Origin: RGIG9608 sp045612365
GTDB taxonomy: Bacteria; Bacteroidota; Bacteroidia; Bacteroidales; Paludibacteraceae
Assembly: GCA_045612365.1 (NCBI GenBank)
Contig: JAZKYY010000013.1
Coordinates: forward strand, 1-22,378
Reading direction: 5' to 3'
Length of the DNA stretch: 22,378 bases
Part shown: positions 9,252 through 17,050 of the stretch, in pieces
Numbering within the stretch: position 1 is the first letter of the stretch
Layout of the letters: every line of letters starts with the position of its first letter
Made by a program: the position numbers and the translations under genes
The notes under the pieces: model-generated
Told to the model about the DNA's origin: nothing
Database searches by the model: none
Seen by the model: the letters and a program-made list of their open reading frames with translations, nothing else

Positions 9252-10082
9252 TCATTTTTGGTTTTTTAAGTCGTTTAGTATTCTTCGATTGGCAATAGTT
9301 CGCTCACTATCAAAAATCCATCCCCACTTATTAAAGTACTTTATCATATTCCAAATATGAATAACTAGCAACTTCATACTCTTATATGAAGCTCTTTGAT
9401 GCAAATGATTTACTGAAATAAGAGGATAATAAATTGTTTTGTAGAATCTATGAATACGACGAGTCAAGTCTATATCTTCTGGATAAAGAAAATAGCGTTC
9501 ATCAAACATCCCTACTTTTTTAACTGCCTCTACACGGAGAAACATAAAACAACCCGACAAATAAGGAGCATCTATCTCTTTTGAAAAATCGGCACTTTGC
9601 AACTCAAAACGTTGTTTGCGATGCGCAAACCAATTTTTAGGTGTAAATCTCCTTATTATCAAATCTGTTGGAGTAGGAAGAAGTTTGGCCAAATACTGCA
9701 TATTTCCCTCTCTATCAATCACCTTTGGCATAACTAGACCGATCTCCTTACGCTCTTCCATTAAATCCATCAAAGTAGAAATATCGCTGGATTTGCACTT
9801 TACATCAGGATTTATAACCAAATGATAAGCAACATCACGCTTTATACTTTCCGACAAAGCAACATTATGAGCAACGCCATATCCTAAATTTTTTCCAGTA
9901 AAAAAATAACGAACTCGTTGAGGCTTAATTACCGAAATGGGCAATTGTTGCTTATTAGGGGAATTATCAATTAAGAAAATACGATTAACTTGAGGATTAC
10001 TCAAAAAATCATTCAATTGAGGGACAACTTCCTCCAACTTGGTTTTATACAAAACAATAGATATATTCGTTTTTAACTTCAT
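9252..10082 (-). CDS. Family 2 glycosyltransferase (rhamnosyltransferase-like)
   Basis: A 276-residue inverting GT-A glycosyltransferase, probably adding a sugar to a surface polysaccharide or lipid-linked glycan at the inner membrane face. Visible motifs are the nucleotide-binding N terminus ISIVLYKT with LIDNSP (37-42), the GKNLGYGVAHN segment (63-73), the DXD-like NPDV (91-94), GCFMFLRVEAV (177-187) and the ED of YPEDIDLTRR (200-209). The order resembles WbbL-type rhamnosyltransferases. Donor and acceptor cannot be read from the sequence. It lacks obvious transmembrane helices. It is the first gene of a pair with glgB, 1 bp apart. Pairing with a glycogen branching enzyme may be incidental; an ABC-2 polysaccharide export permease lies 232 bp upstream. 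Confidence 0.88.
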   Translation of the reverse strand: MKLKTNISIVLYKTKLEEVVPQLNDFLSNPQVNRIFLIDNSPNKQQLPISVIKPQRVRYFFTGKNLGYGVAHNVALSESIKRDVAYHLVINPDVKCKSSDISTLMDLMEERKEIGLVMPKVIDREGNMQYLAKLLPTPTDLIIRRFTPKNWFAHRKQRFELQSADFSKEIDAPYLSGCFMFLRVEAVKKVGMFDERYFLYPEDIDLTRRIHRFYKTIYYPLISVNHLHQRASYKSMKLLVIHIWNMIKYFNKWGWIFDSERTIANRRILNDLKNQK

Positions 10083-10101
10083 CCCTCAAAAGAAACTTTT
10101 G

Positions 10102-10109
10102 CAAAGGTA
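10102..10109 (-). promoter_or_regulatory. -7 box upstream of the glycosyltransferase-glgB pair
   Basis: TACCTTTG on the minus strand is a close match to the Bacteroidota -7 consensus, 20 bp upstream of the ATG at 10082. There is no TTG at 19-21 nt, so the -33 element is poor. The position, just after a predicted terminator, supports a separate transcription unit. Confidence 0.5.
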
Positions 10110-10235
10110 AGAAAAAGAGATTAGAGTTTGCCCCTTATTTACTCAATTTCACACTCACTTTGAACATAGGTCGGCCACGTTATGAAATCATTTTGTTTTA
10201 TCTTATCAAACCTCGAAAATTTACTTCCAACTTAC

Positions 10236-10261
10236 TTAAAAACAACAGAACTTTTTCTGTT
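10236..10261 (-). terminator. Terminator after the ABC permease gene
   Basis: AACAGAA (10244-10250) and TTCTGTT (10255-10261) form a 7-bp stem with a 4-nt loop. On the minus strand it is followed by GTTTTTAAG. It lies about 54 bp past the permease stop and would end the parA-to-permease transcription unit. The stem is short and modest in GC. Confidence 0.55.
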
Positions 10262-10314
10262 ATTGGAAATAAATTTTCTGTAATAATTTCTATTGCGCAA
10301 GTAAAAAGAAGTCT

Positions 10315-11160
10315 CTACACCGTGTCCATGAAACTTTTTTGTACTTTATTAAAAATTACAATTCCTATTGCCAAAAGTACCAGCATAAAACAAAAACTAT
10401 AGACAAGCATCATCCAACTAAACTCGCCAACCCCAAGAAAACCATACTTGAAAGCTTCAACAATTCCCGTAAGAGGATTTAGCGACATTATAAGACGAAG
10501 TTTTTCATTTGTAATCGTACTCAAAGGATAAATTATCGGAGTAGCATACATCCACAACTGAACAAAAAACGACAATAGAAACTGCAAATCACGATACTTT
10601 GTTGTCATCGAAGAAAACAAAACACCAAAACCAAGAGCCAATCCAGCCAAAAGCGTTACCAAAATAGGAAATAACAACACATACCAATTTGTTTGAATTG
10701 ACACATCTGTAAAAAATTGATAAAAAACATATATTAATAAAAACAACGCAAATTGTATTGAAAAGCGAACTAAATTAGAAATTACCGTTGAGAGCGGAAC
10801 TATCAAACGAGGGAAATAAACCTTTCCAAACATTCCCGCATTGTTGACAAACGTATTTGATGTTTTTGTCAAACAATCTGCAAAATATTGCCACATACAA
10901 ATACCCGCCAAGTAAAATAAAGGTTGCGGTAATCCATCTGTAGAAATTTGTGCAATTCCACCAAAAACAACCATATACATTACCGTCGTAAAAAGCGGTT
11001 GAATGATAAACCACAAGGGACCAAGGATTGTTTGTTTATACTGTGTAATGACATCGCGTTTAATAAACAAACCACAAAGATCACGATAATACCAAATTTC
11101 CTTAAAATCAACCTCAAGCAGTTTGTTTTTGGGTTTTATTTCCGTTGTCCATTTTTCCAT
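10315..11160 (-). CDS. ABC-2 type polysaccharide export permease (Wzm/TagG-like)
   Basis: Membrane subunit of an ABC exporter that moves O-antigen, capsule or teichoic-type polymers across the inner membrane. The 281-residue protein has a cytoplasmic N terminus with the family's typical start (WYYRDLCGLFIKRDVITQYKQ shortened here to the KRD..TQYKQ part), then GPLWFIIQPL, about six hydrophobic segments, and PLTGIVEAFKYG near the C terminus, all characteristic of Wzm, RfbA and TagG relatives. The ATG at 11160 is preferred to the in-frame TTG at 11172. It starts 15 bp after the MerR-like gene, so it is probably last in the par-containing unit. Such permeases normally sit beside their ATPase (Wzt/TagH). 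No ATPase gene is adjacent here, so the partner must be encoded elsewhere. Substrate unknown. Confidence 0.9.
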   Translation of the reverse strand: MEKWTTEIKPKNKLLEVDFKEIWYYRDLCGLFIKRDVITQYKQTILGPLWFIIQPLFTTVMYMVVFGGIAQISTDGLPQPLFYLAGICMWQYFADCLTKTSNTFVNNAGMFGKVYFPRLIVPLSTVISNLVRFSIQFALFLLIYVFYQFFTDVSIQTNWYVLLFPILVTLLAGLALGFGVLFSSMTTKYRDLQFLLSFFVQLWMYATPIIYPLSTITNEKLRLIMSLNPLTGIVEAFKYGFLGVGEFSWMMLVYSFCFMLVLLAIGIVIFNKVQKSFMDTV

Positions 11161-11175
11161 TTTTTCAGGCAAATT

Positions 11176-11529
11176 TTACAACTCTTCTTCAGAAATTTCA
11201 TCAGAAGAATTTACATAAAATTGTTTTCTCAATTCACTCAGCTCTTCTCTTATTTCTTTAAGTTTTTCTGCAATTTTTTGAGTTTTCTCACTTTGATTTT
11301 TTTTACTTCTTATACGTTCTTTTGCCCCTTCTATTGTAAGTTTCTGATCGCGCAAAAGATGTTGAATTATCTTTACCTCATCGATGTTTTTTTGAGTATA
11401 GAATCGGGTCCCTTTTCCATTGGTACGAGGCTTCAAATGTTGAAATTCTTTTTCCCAAAAACGCAAGGTAGAAGCATTTTCTCCTACAATTTTGGCAACC
11501 TCATCTATTTTCCAAAACACCTTTTCCAT
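11176..11529 (-). CDS. MerR family transcriptional regulator
   Basis: A 117-residue DNA-binding protein. Residues 4-72 form a MerR winged helix-turn-helix: the FWKIDEVAKIVGENASTLRFWEKEF segment (residues 5-29) followed by the wing RTNGKGTRFYTQKNIDEV. Residues 74-107 are rich in Lys/Glu with heptad-like leucines (AEKLKEIREELSELRKQF) and probably form the dimerising coiled coil. The C terminus is acidic. There is no effector domain and no cysteine cluster for metal binding, so it belongs to the short MerR type common in Bacteroidota, whose targets are largely unknown. It starts 1 bp after the stop of the lytic transglycosylase gene, suggesting translational coupling. Confidence 0.9.
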   Translation of the reverse strand: MEKVFWKIDEVAKIVGENASTLRFWEKEFQHLKPRTNGKGTRFYTQKNIDEVKIIQHLLRDQKLTIEGAKERIRSKKNQSEKTQKIAEKLKEIREELSELRKQFYVNSSDEISEEEL

Positions 11530-11530
11530 C

Positions 11531-12766
11531 CTACATTCTTACTCTAAGTCGCTGTCCAATACGAATGGTTGTCCCACTAATATTATTCAAACGTTTCAAG
11601 CTAGCTATCGATACATGATACTTCTTTGCAATTCCACTCAATGTATCTCCAGAACGCACTTTATGGTATGTTGCAGTACTATAATCATATTCAGCCAACT
11701 TTGCTACCGCTTGCTGAGAAATCAATTCTTCTGCCTTGTATGCCAAAATAGAATCCTGATTCTCTATAAAAGGAGTTATCTGCTCAAATGGCAATACCAA
11801 CGAATATGGCTTTATATTTCCTGGAATTAAATCTCTACGATATTGAGGATTAAGTGTTCTCAACTCGTCAATCGGGATATGAAGAACTTCTGAGATTTGC
11901 TTAAGATGAATTCTTGTATTCACCATCACTGTGTCAGTTGCTAATGGCAAACTTATAGAACGCGGACAAATATTATGTTGCTCATAGTAATTCATAATAT
12001 AATTGGCAGCAATAAAAATAGGCACATAACCACGTGTTTCTCGAGGCAGATAAGGATAAATATCCCAATAACTCCGTTTTCCTCCAGAACGAGAAATAGC
12101 TTTATTCACATTTCCAGGTCCACAATTATAAGCAGCAATAACCAAAAACCAATCTTTATAAATACCATATAAATCTTTGAGATATTTTGCTGCAGCCATA
12201 GTCGATTTAAGCGGATCCATTCTCTCATCTACCAAACTGTTTATCTCCAATTTGTAAGACCTTCCAGTCCATACCATAAACTGCCATAAACCAGCAGCAC
12301 CAACCCTCGAAATAGCTTTAGCATTCAACGCCGATTCTATCACTGGCAAGTACTTCAACTCTAGTGGAATATTGTGTGCTGAAAGCGCATTTTCAAATAT
12401 TGGAAAATAATACTGGTGCCCCATTCCAAGCAAATACTCCACTTGTCCTGGCTTTTGCGCATAAAAGTTAATAGAAGAACGCACTGGAGCATTGAACGGC
12501 ATCTCCATTTCGTGAGGCAATTTTTGCAAACAGTCTATATAAACACTATCAGGTAAAATAATTGTTCCCGTTCCTTTTTCACAATCACCAAATGACATTT
12601 TGGTCACCAACCAACTATTCAAAACAGAATCCATATTATGCTCCAACTCATAGGGAACGATAGTTTCTACGGAATCAAGATTTGATTTTTCTACTTGATA
12701 ATCTTCTGCCAAAAGTGCATTTACAAATAATAAAAGTACAACACTTACAACGATACTTTTTTTCAT
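11531..12766 (-). CDS. Lytic transglycosylase with LysM domain (MltD-like)
   Basis: An exported peptidoglycan lyase that cleaves the MurNAc-GlcNAc bond to give 1,6-anhydro products. The 411-residue protein starts with a signal peptide (MKKSIVVSVVLLLFVNALLA). An SLT domain (about 110-260) has the catalytic Glu in YLPVIESALN (E134), followed by GAAGLWQFM and AAYNCGPGNVNKAI, the signature motifs of family 1 lytic transglycosylases. A short linker leads to a C-terminal LysM domain (last 45 residues, YHKVRSGDTLSGIAKKYHVS) that binds glycan. The ATG at 12766 is chosen over a TTG at 12781 because it places the signal peptide at the N terminus. It lies between a DUF5683 gene and a MerR gene. A chromosome-partition operon carrying a LysM transglycosylase is a recurrent Bacteroidota arrangement. 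Confidence 0.93.
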   Translation of the reverse strand: MKKSIVVSVVLLLFVNALLAEDYQVEKSNLDSVETIVPYELEHNMDSVLNSWLVTKMSFGDCEKGTGTIILPDSVYIDCLQKLPHEMEMPFNAPVRSSINFYAQKPGQVEYLLGMGHQYYFPIFENALSAHNIPLELKYLPVIESALNAKAISRVGAAGLWQFMVWTGRSYKLEINSLVDERMDPLKSTMAAAKYLKDLYGIYKDWFLVIAAYNCGPGNVNKAISRSGGKRSYWDIYPYLPRETRGYVPIFIAANYIMNYYEQHNICPRSISLPLATDTVMVNTRIHLKQISEVLHIPIDELRTLNPQYRRDLIPGNIKPYSLVLPFEQITPFIENQDSILAYKAEELISQQAVAKLAEYDYSTATYHKVRSGDTLSGIAKKYHVSIASLKRLNNISGTTIRIGQRLRVRM

Positions 12767-12787
12767 CTCTCTTTTTTTCAAAAAAAC

Positions 12788-13498
12788 TTAAAACGTGATA
12801 TTAAGTTGCATACCTAACGCCGTATTTCTCAAAACCTGTGTATTTTCATCGGTCTCTATTAGAGTGGGAGCAACCCGCATCGACAAATCTGGGCTAACAT
12901 CAAAATTACTCAACTGCGCATCAACAAATGCATCCACAATAGAAAGTGCATAAACTGCCACTGAAATAATAATACTCAAATCTCGATATTTACGATAATA
13001 ATTTTGTTTCTGATTCAAAAAATCCTTTGCCCAAGCCGAATTTGGATCCACACTATAAGGAAGTACCTGCAAATGACTATTTGTATTTGGATCCGTATCT
13101 GCAATATCCTTATAAGCAGTTATATAATCTTTATAATATTTCCCATTCCAAGTAATCGCATAAATACAACCAGCTACACCCCCATAAACTATAGGTAACT
13201 TCCAAAATTTTCTATTGTAGATTTGCCCCAAACCTGGACAAACAGCTGCTAACCAAACACTTCTTGATGGATTAGGTTTGAACTTCCTTTTTTCTTGAAA
13301 ATCATCCTCTTGTACAATTCTTTCTTTTGTATAAACCTCATAAGCGACAGAATCCACTGCTACAACTTGAAGCGAATCATTTTTATCAAAAACAGAAAAA
13401 TCCTTATTCTGAAGTTTCGTTGTATCAGCAAATTCGCTTTGAGCCATAGTAGTCAAAGCGAATAAAACTTGTATTAATAGACACAACCGAAATCTCAT
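12788..13498 (-). CDS. DUF5683 envelope protein
   Basis: A 236-residue protein of unknown function, found mainly in Bacteroidota next to parB. Residues 1-19 are a signal peptide (MRFRLCLLIQVLFALTTMA, then QS). A charged region follows, then the conserved core at about 76-112 with the motif LAAVCPGLGQIYNRKFWKLP (small-residue-rich, membrane-associated) and a hydrophobic turn VYGGVAGCIYAI. Another hydrophobic segment is at about 170-187 (LSIIISVAVYALSIVDAF). The C terminus ends in a beta-like stretch with a terminal Phe (ALGMQLNITF), as in proteins that reach the outer membrane. It starts 12 bp after parB and ends 21 bp before the transglycosylase start, so the three are almost certainly cotranscribed. 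Confidence 0.85.
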   Translation of the reverse strand: MRFRLCLLIQVLFALTTMAQSEFADTTKLQNKDFSVFDKNDSLQVVAVDSVAYEVYTKERIVQEDDFQEKRKFKPNPSRSVWLAAVCPGLGQIYNRKFWKLPIVYGGVAGCIYAITWNGKYYKDYITAYKDIADTDPNTNSHLQVLPYSVDPNSAWAKDFLNQKQNYYRKYRDLSIIISVAVYALSIVDAFVDAQLSNFDVSPDLSMRVAPTLIETDENTQVLRNTALGMQLNITF

Positions 13499-13510
13499 TA
13501 CTTCCAGCGA

Positions 13511-14368
13511 TTAATTCTGAAGTTGACGCAGTAAACCATTTAATTCCTCTTCATTGGAGAAGGATATAGAAACTTTCCCTTTTCCGTTCGCATCACAACT
13601 GAATGTTACTTTTTTTCCAAACAAATCCTTGAACATTTGCTGATAAGGAAGATACTTTTCACTTAATTGTTCTTTCTTTTTTTCTGTTTGTTCTTGATTA
13701 AGATTTCTAACAATCTCTTCAGTTTTTCTTACCGAATACGCATTTTTGAGAATGTCTTTGTAAACCAATAATTGTTTCTGCGCATCATCAAGCGCCAACA
13801 ACGCTCTCGAATGTCCCATATCAATTTTTTTTTCAGTAAGTCCCACTTGAATTTCGGCAGGCAAACGCAACAAACGCAAGTAATTCGCTATTGTTGCACG
13901 TTTTTTCCCTACGCTCTCACTCAAAGCTTCTTGAGTCATTCCCGACTGCTCAATCAACTTTTGATAAGTCAGAGCAATTTCTATTGCATTCAAGTTTTCG
14001 CGTTGAATATTTTCTATCAACGCCATTATTAACACGTTTTCATCCTTCGAGGTTTTGACGTAAGCAGGAATTTTCTTTAGCCCTGCTAATTTCGATGCTC
14101 GATAACGTCTTTCTCCGGCAATAATCTGATAAGTTCCGTCATCGTTTTTCTTTAGCGTAATAGGAGTTATCAATCCTATCGACTTAATTGAATCCGAAAG
14201 TTCTTGAAGAGCTTCTTCATCAAAAACTGTACGGGGCTGATTAGGATTAGGAAAAATCTTCTCAATATCAATTTCGCTAATAGAAGAAGATCCACTTGTT
14301 ACAATAGTACTATTTTGTCCAAGAAGTTCCTCCAAACCACGACCTAAAACACTTTCTCTTTTTGCCAT
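13511..14368 (-). CDS. parB: Chromosome partitioning protein ParB
   Basis: Binds centromere-like parS sites and spreads as a CTP-dependent sliding clamp to organise the origin region. The 285-residue protein has the N-terminal ParA-activating peptide (MAKRESVLGRGLEELLG), an N-terminal domain with the CTP/arginine patch GERRYRAS (85-92) and ENIQRENLNAIE (109-120), a helix-turn-helix (about 133-160, MTQEALSESVGKKRATIANY) and a C-terminal dimerisation segment. The ATG at 14368 is preferred over an in-frame TTG at 14374. It begins 9 bp after parA. I found no convincing parS in the window. The overall form is the chromosomal rather than the plasmid type. Confidence 0.96.
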   Translation of the reverse strand: MAKRESVLGRGLEELLGQNSTIVTSGSSSISEIDIEKIFPNPNQPRTVFDEEALQELSDSIKSIGLITPITLKKNDDGTYQIIAGERRYRASKLAGLKKIPAYVKTSKDENVLIMALIENIQRENLNAIEIALTYQKLIEQSGMTQEALSESVGKKRATIANYLRLLRLPAEIQVGLTEKKIDMGHSRALLALDDAQKQLLVYKDILKNAYSVRKTEEIVRNLNQEQTEKKKEQLSEKYLPYQQMFKDLFGKKVTFSCDANGKGKVSISFSNEEELNGLLRQLQN

Positions 14369-14377
14369 ATACAAATT

Positions 14378-15148
14378 CTATTTTTTCTTATTCTTTTCCA
14401 ACAATTCTTTTGCTAAAACCAAATAATTCTGAGCTCCACGAGAAGCATAATCGTACTCAATAGCTGCTTTTCCATAACCAGTTGCTTCACTCAGTTTTAC
14501 ATTTCTATAAATTGCTGTTTTGAACAACATTGATTCAAAATGCTTACGAACCTCATTGGCAACCTCATTGGCATAACGCAAACGAGTATCGTACATTGTC
14601 AACAAAAACCCTTCTATTTTAAGTTCTGGATTTAGATTATTTTTAACCAACTTGATGGTATTCAACAATTTGCTCAATCCGTCAAGAGCGAAATATTCAC
14701 ACTGAACAGGAATAATTACCGAATCTGCAGCTGTGAGTGAATTCAACGCAATCAAACCCAAAGAAGGCAAACAGTCAATCAAAATATAATCGTAGTTATC
14801 TCTTATTGGTTTAAGTACATCAAGAAGCTTTGTATTTCTGTTTTCAAGTTTTGCCATCTCAATTTCAGCTCCCACCAAATCGATATGAGAAGGCAACAAT
14901 GAAAGTTTTTTAATCGACGTCTGAACAATTGCTTCCTCTGCAGTGCTCTCTCCCAACAAACACTCATAAACCGTATTTTCCAAGTCCTTCACTTCCACTC
15001 CCAAGCCAGTCGAAGCATTGGCTTGAGGGTCGGCATCAACCAAAAGTACTTTTTTCCCTAAATTTACCAATGAAGCCGATAGATTTATAGCAGTTGTGGT
15101 CTTTCCTACTCCACCTTTCTGATTTGCAATTGCAATAATTTTTCCCAT
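14378..15148 (-). CDS. parA: Chromosome partitioning ATPase ParA (Soj)
   Basis: A P-loop ATPase that, with ParB, drives segregation of the replication origin. At 256 residues it is the short chromosomal type (Soj) with no N-terminal DNA-binding extension. The deviant Walker A is KGGVGKTT (11-18), with signature lysine K11 and P-loop K16. VDADPQANAS follows, and the Walker B-like DYILIDCLPSLG is near residue 125. parB follows 9 bp after the stop. Upstream, 103 bp separate it from the DUF4922 gene and contain a promoter-like element, so parA probably heads its own unit. Confidence 0.96.
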   Translation of the reverse strand: MGKIIAIANQKGGVGKTTTAINLSASLVNLGKKVLLVDADPQANASTGLGVEVKDLENTVYECLLGESTAEEAIVQTSIKKLSLLPSHIDLVGAEIEMAKLENRNTKLLDVLKPIRDNYDYILIDCLPSLGLIALNSLTAADSVIIPVQCEYFALDGLSKLLNTIKLVKNNLNPELKIEGFLLTMYDTRLRYANEVANEVRKHFESMLFKTAIYRNVKLSEATGYGKAAIEYDYASRGAQNYLVLAKELLEKNKKK

Positions 15149-15173
15149 ACCAATTCCACTAAAAATTAATGAG

Positions 15174-15204
15174 CAAAATAACTAATTTTTTGACGAAAAA
15201 GCAA
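15174..15204 (-). promoter_or_regulatory. Possible promoter of the parA operon
   Basis: On the minus strand, TTG (15202-15204), a 20-nt spacer and TTATTTTG (15174-15181), one mismatch from TAnnTTTG, lie 26 bp upstream of the parA ATG. Spacing is good; the -7 box is imperfect. Confidence 0.4.
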
Positions 15205-15251
15205 ATAAAAACAAGAGAAAGGAAGTGCCTATTAAAAGAAAAAAACACCAA

Positions 15252-16130
15252 TTACCAGTTAATTTCCAATGAAACTTGAGAAAAAATATCCTCTATATCT
15301 TCTGAAGACATTCGCTCAAAATGTTCTTCGATAGGAGTAATCACAACCCCACACATCTCCGCAGTTCCTGGACTCACCAATAATCTTTCCGAATCCTTTT
15401 CGGCACTATATTGCCAAGGGCGAAATGCCCTACGAGGTAAAACCAACACATGCCAAGTCGAATTCTCATAATAAGAAACAACATTCATCATTGGCTCCGA
15501 ATTGACGACTGGCAATTTTGCATATATATCCAAGAAAGCACTAATCACCTCTTTTTTTTGAGAGCCAACAATTTCCAACACTGTTCTAAGATAATTTTTC
15601 CAAAGAAAAACTGACGGACTGACCTTTTGTTTCTCAACAACATTTCGTTGATTCATAAGAGGAAGAAAATCTTTTGCCCCTGCCTGAAAATGAAAATGAT
15701 CTGGCGCAGATGCACCGCTCTCAGGACCATTATAAAAAACTACAAAATCAGGCAAAAGAGTCGCCAAATCGAGCATATCAAAAAAATGGGGCAAAATTTC
15801 CTGAACCTTATGAGTTTGATGAGGAATAGTAAAATGTCGAGGAAAAATAGGATACGGATTAACTAGAAGCGTATAATCTCGCCACGAAATTTCCTCTTGT
15901 TCTTTAGGACGATTTTTTTTACACAAAAAACAAGGACGATCTGCGATACTTTTTGCATCAATTTTTGCCGACGAGGATTTTATACGAGCAGGATTAAAGT
16001 GCACTTGAACATTAACGCCTCTCACATTAAGTTCTCTCACCCGAACAGAAGCAAGGTCAGAAAAATTACGCCGAGCCAACTCCCATTTATCTAATTGAGA
16101 TTCAAAAAGATGAATAAGTTGCGATTGCAT
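15252..16130 (-). CDS. DUF4922 protein, HIT/GalT-like nucleotidyltransferase fold
   Basis: A 292-residue protein of a family common in Bacteroidota but not biochemically defined, as far as I know. It has a histidine-triad-like motif HFHFQ (135-139, context SAPDHFHFQAG), equivalent to the HxHxQ active site of galactose-1-phosphate uridylyltransferase and GDP-hexose phosphorylases. It also has a CFLC pair (67-70) like the cysteines at the start of GalT/HIT domains, and NPYPIFPRHF (91-100), another conserved block of the superfamily. I infer a nucleotide-sugar phosphorylase or nucleotidyltransferase activity through a covalent nucleotidyl-histidine (H137), but the substrate is unknown. It lies 27 bp after purU, probably the last gene of the tsaB unit. 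Confidence 0.8.
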   Translation of the reverse strand: MQSQLIHLFESQLDKWELARRNFSDLASVRVRELNVRGVNVQVHFNPARIKSSSAKIDAKSIADRPCFLCKKNRPKEQEEISWRDYTLLVNPYPIFPRHFTIPHQTHKVQEILPHFFDMLDLATLLPDFVVFYNGPESGASAPDHFHFQAGAKDFLPLMNQRNVVEKQKVSPSVFLWKNYLRTVLEIVGSQKKEVISAFLDIYAKLPVVNSEPMMNVVSYYENSTWHVLVLPRRAFRPWQYSAEKDSERLLVSPGTAEMCGVVITPIEEHFERMSSEDIEDIFSQVSLEINW

Positions 16131-16157
16131 AAGAGCGAACGTCTTTATCTCTATAGA

Positions 16158-17033
16158 TTAATTAAATACAATAGTCTTGTTTTTATAAGTCAAGATCTTT
16201 CGTTCAATATGTTTACCAACCGCTCTCGAAAGCACAATTTTTTCCAAATCTCTACCTTTTTTCACCAACGTATCTACAGTATCTTTATGAGAAATACGAA
16301 CAATATCTTGCTCAATGATAGGACCCGCATCCAAATCACTTGTTACATAATGACTTGTAGCTCCAATAAGTTTTACTCCTCGCTCAAAAGCCGCATGATA
16401 TGGCTTTGCCCCCATAAATGCGGGAAGAAACGAATGATGAATATTAATTATTCTTTCTTTGAAATGGTCAATAAAATCTCCAGTTAGTACCTGCATATAA
16501 CGCGCTAGTACAATAAAATCGATGCCATATTTCTGCAGCAACTCAAGTTCAAGAGCTTCTTGTTGCAACTTATTTTCTTTTGTGATTGGCAAACAATGAA
16601 ATGGTATTCCAAAACGATCTGCAGCTTCCTTCATATCTGGGTGATTACTGATAATAAGAGGAATCTCAACATTCCATTCTCCAGAAGTATAGCGTGCCAA
16701 CATATCATACAAACAATGAGACATTTTTGATACAAAAATTGCCATACGAGGAGCTTTCGAACTAAAATAAAGACGGAAAACCATATCATATTTTCTAGCA
16801 TAAAGCGTAGAAAAATATTCTTCAATTTTTTCTTGCGGAATAATAAAATTCTTCAAATCCCACTCTACACGCATAAAAAACATACGTTCCTGACGATCAA
16901 CATATTGGTCAAGATAAAGAATATTACCACCATTTACATTTATAAAATCAGTAACCGTTGCCAAAAGACCTTGTTTGTCTGGGCAATACATAAGCAAAAT
17001 TGCTGTTTTAGACATATTTTTATTTTGTTCCAT
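16158..17033 (-). CDS. purU: Formyltetrahydrofolate deformylase
   Basis: Hydrolyses 10-formyltetrahydrofolate to formate and tetrahydrofolate, balancing one-carbon pools and supplying formate. The 291-residue protein has an N-terminal ACT-like domain (about 8-85, AILLMYCPDKQGLLATVTDF) and a C-terminal formyltransferase-fold domain. The catalytic triad of the fold is present: N197 and H199 in NIHHSFLPAF, and D235 in SDLDAGPII. The segment FMGAKPYHAAFERGVKLIG separates PurU from the GARFT PurN. The start at 17033 (MEQNKNMSK) is used; M7 is an alternative. It lies 17 bp after the thioesterase gene. Confidence 0.95.
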   Translation of the reverse strand: MEQNKNMSKTAILLMYCPDKQGLLATVTDFINVNGGNILYLDQYVDRQERMFFMRVEWDLKNFIIPQEKIEEYFSTLYARKYDMVFRLYFSSKAPRMAIFVSKMSHCLYDMLARYTSGEWNVEIPLIISNHPDMKEAADRFGIPFHCLPITKENKLQQEALELELLQKYGIDFIVLARYMQVLTGDFIDHFKERIINIHHSFLPAFMGAKPYHAAFERGVKLIGATSHYVTSDLDAGPIIEQDIVRISHKDTVDTLVKKGRDLEKIVLSRAVGKHIERKILTYKNKTIVFN

Positions 17034-17050
17034 TATTCTTTATTTTTTTC

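Noticed and set aside
10160..10402. 80-codon plus-strand frame between the glycosyltransferase and permease genes
   Set aside because: It overlaps the end of the permease gene on the other strand, has no recognisable domain and contains the predicted terminator hairpin.
10948..11547. 199-codon plus-strand frame
   Set aside because: It is antisense to the permease, MerR and transglycosylase genes, rich in Phe/Ser/Thr as expected for a shadow of AT-rich coding DNA, and matches nothing.
12024..12043. CACGTG core (12031-12036) as a possible parS site inside the par cluster
   Set aside because: The flanks are AAC and TTTC, not the GTTTC/GAAAC arms of the parS consensus, so only the six-base centre matches.
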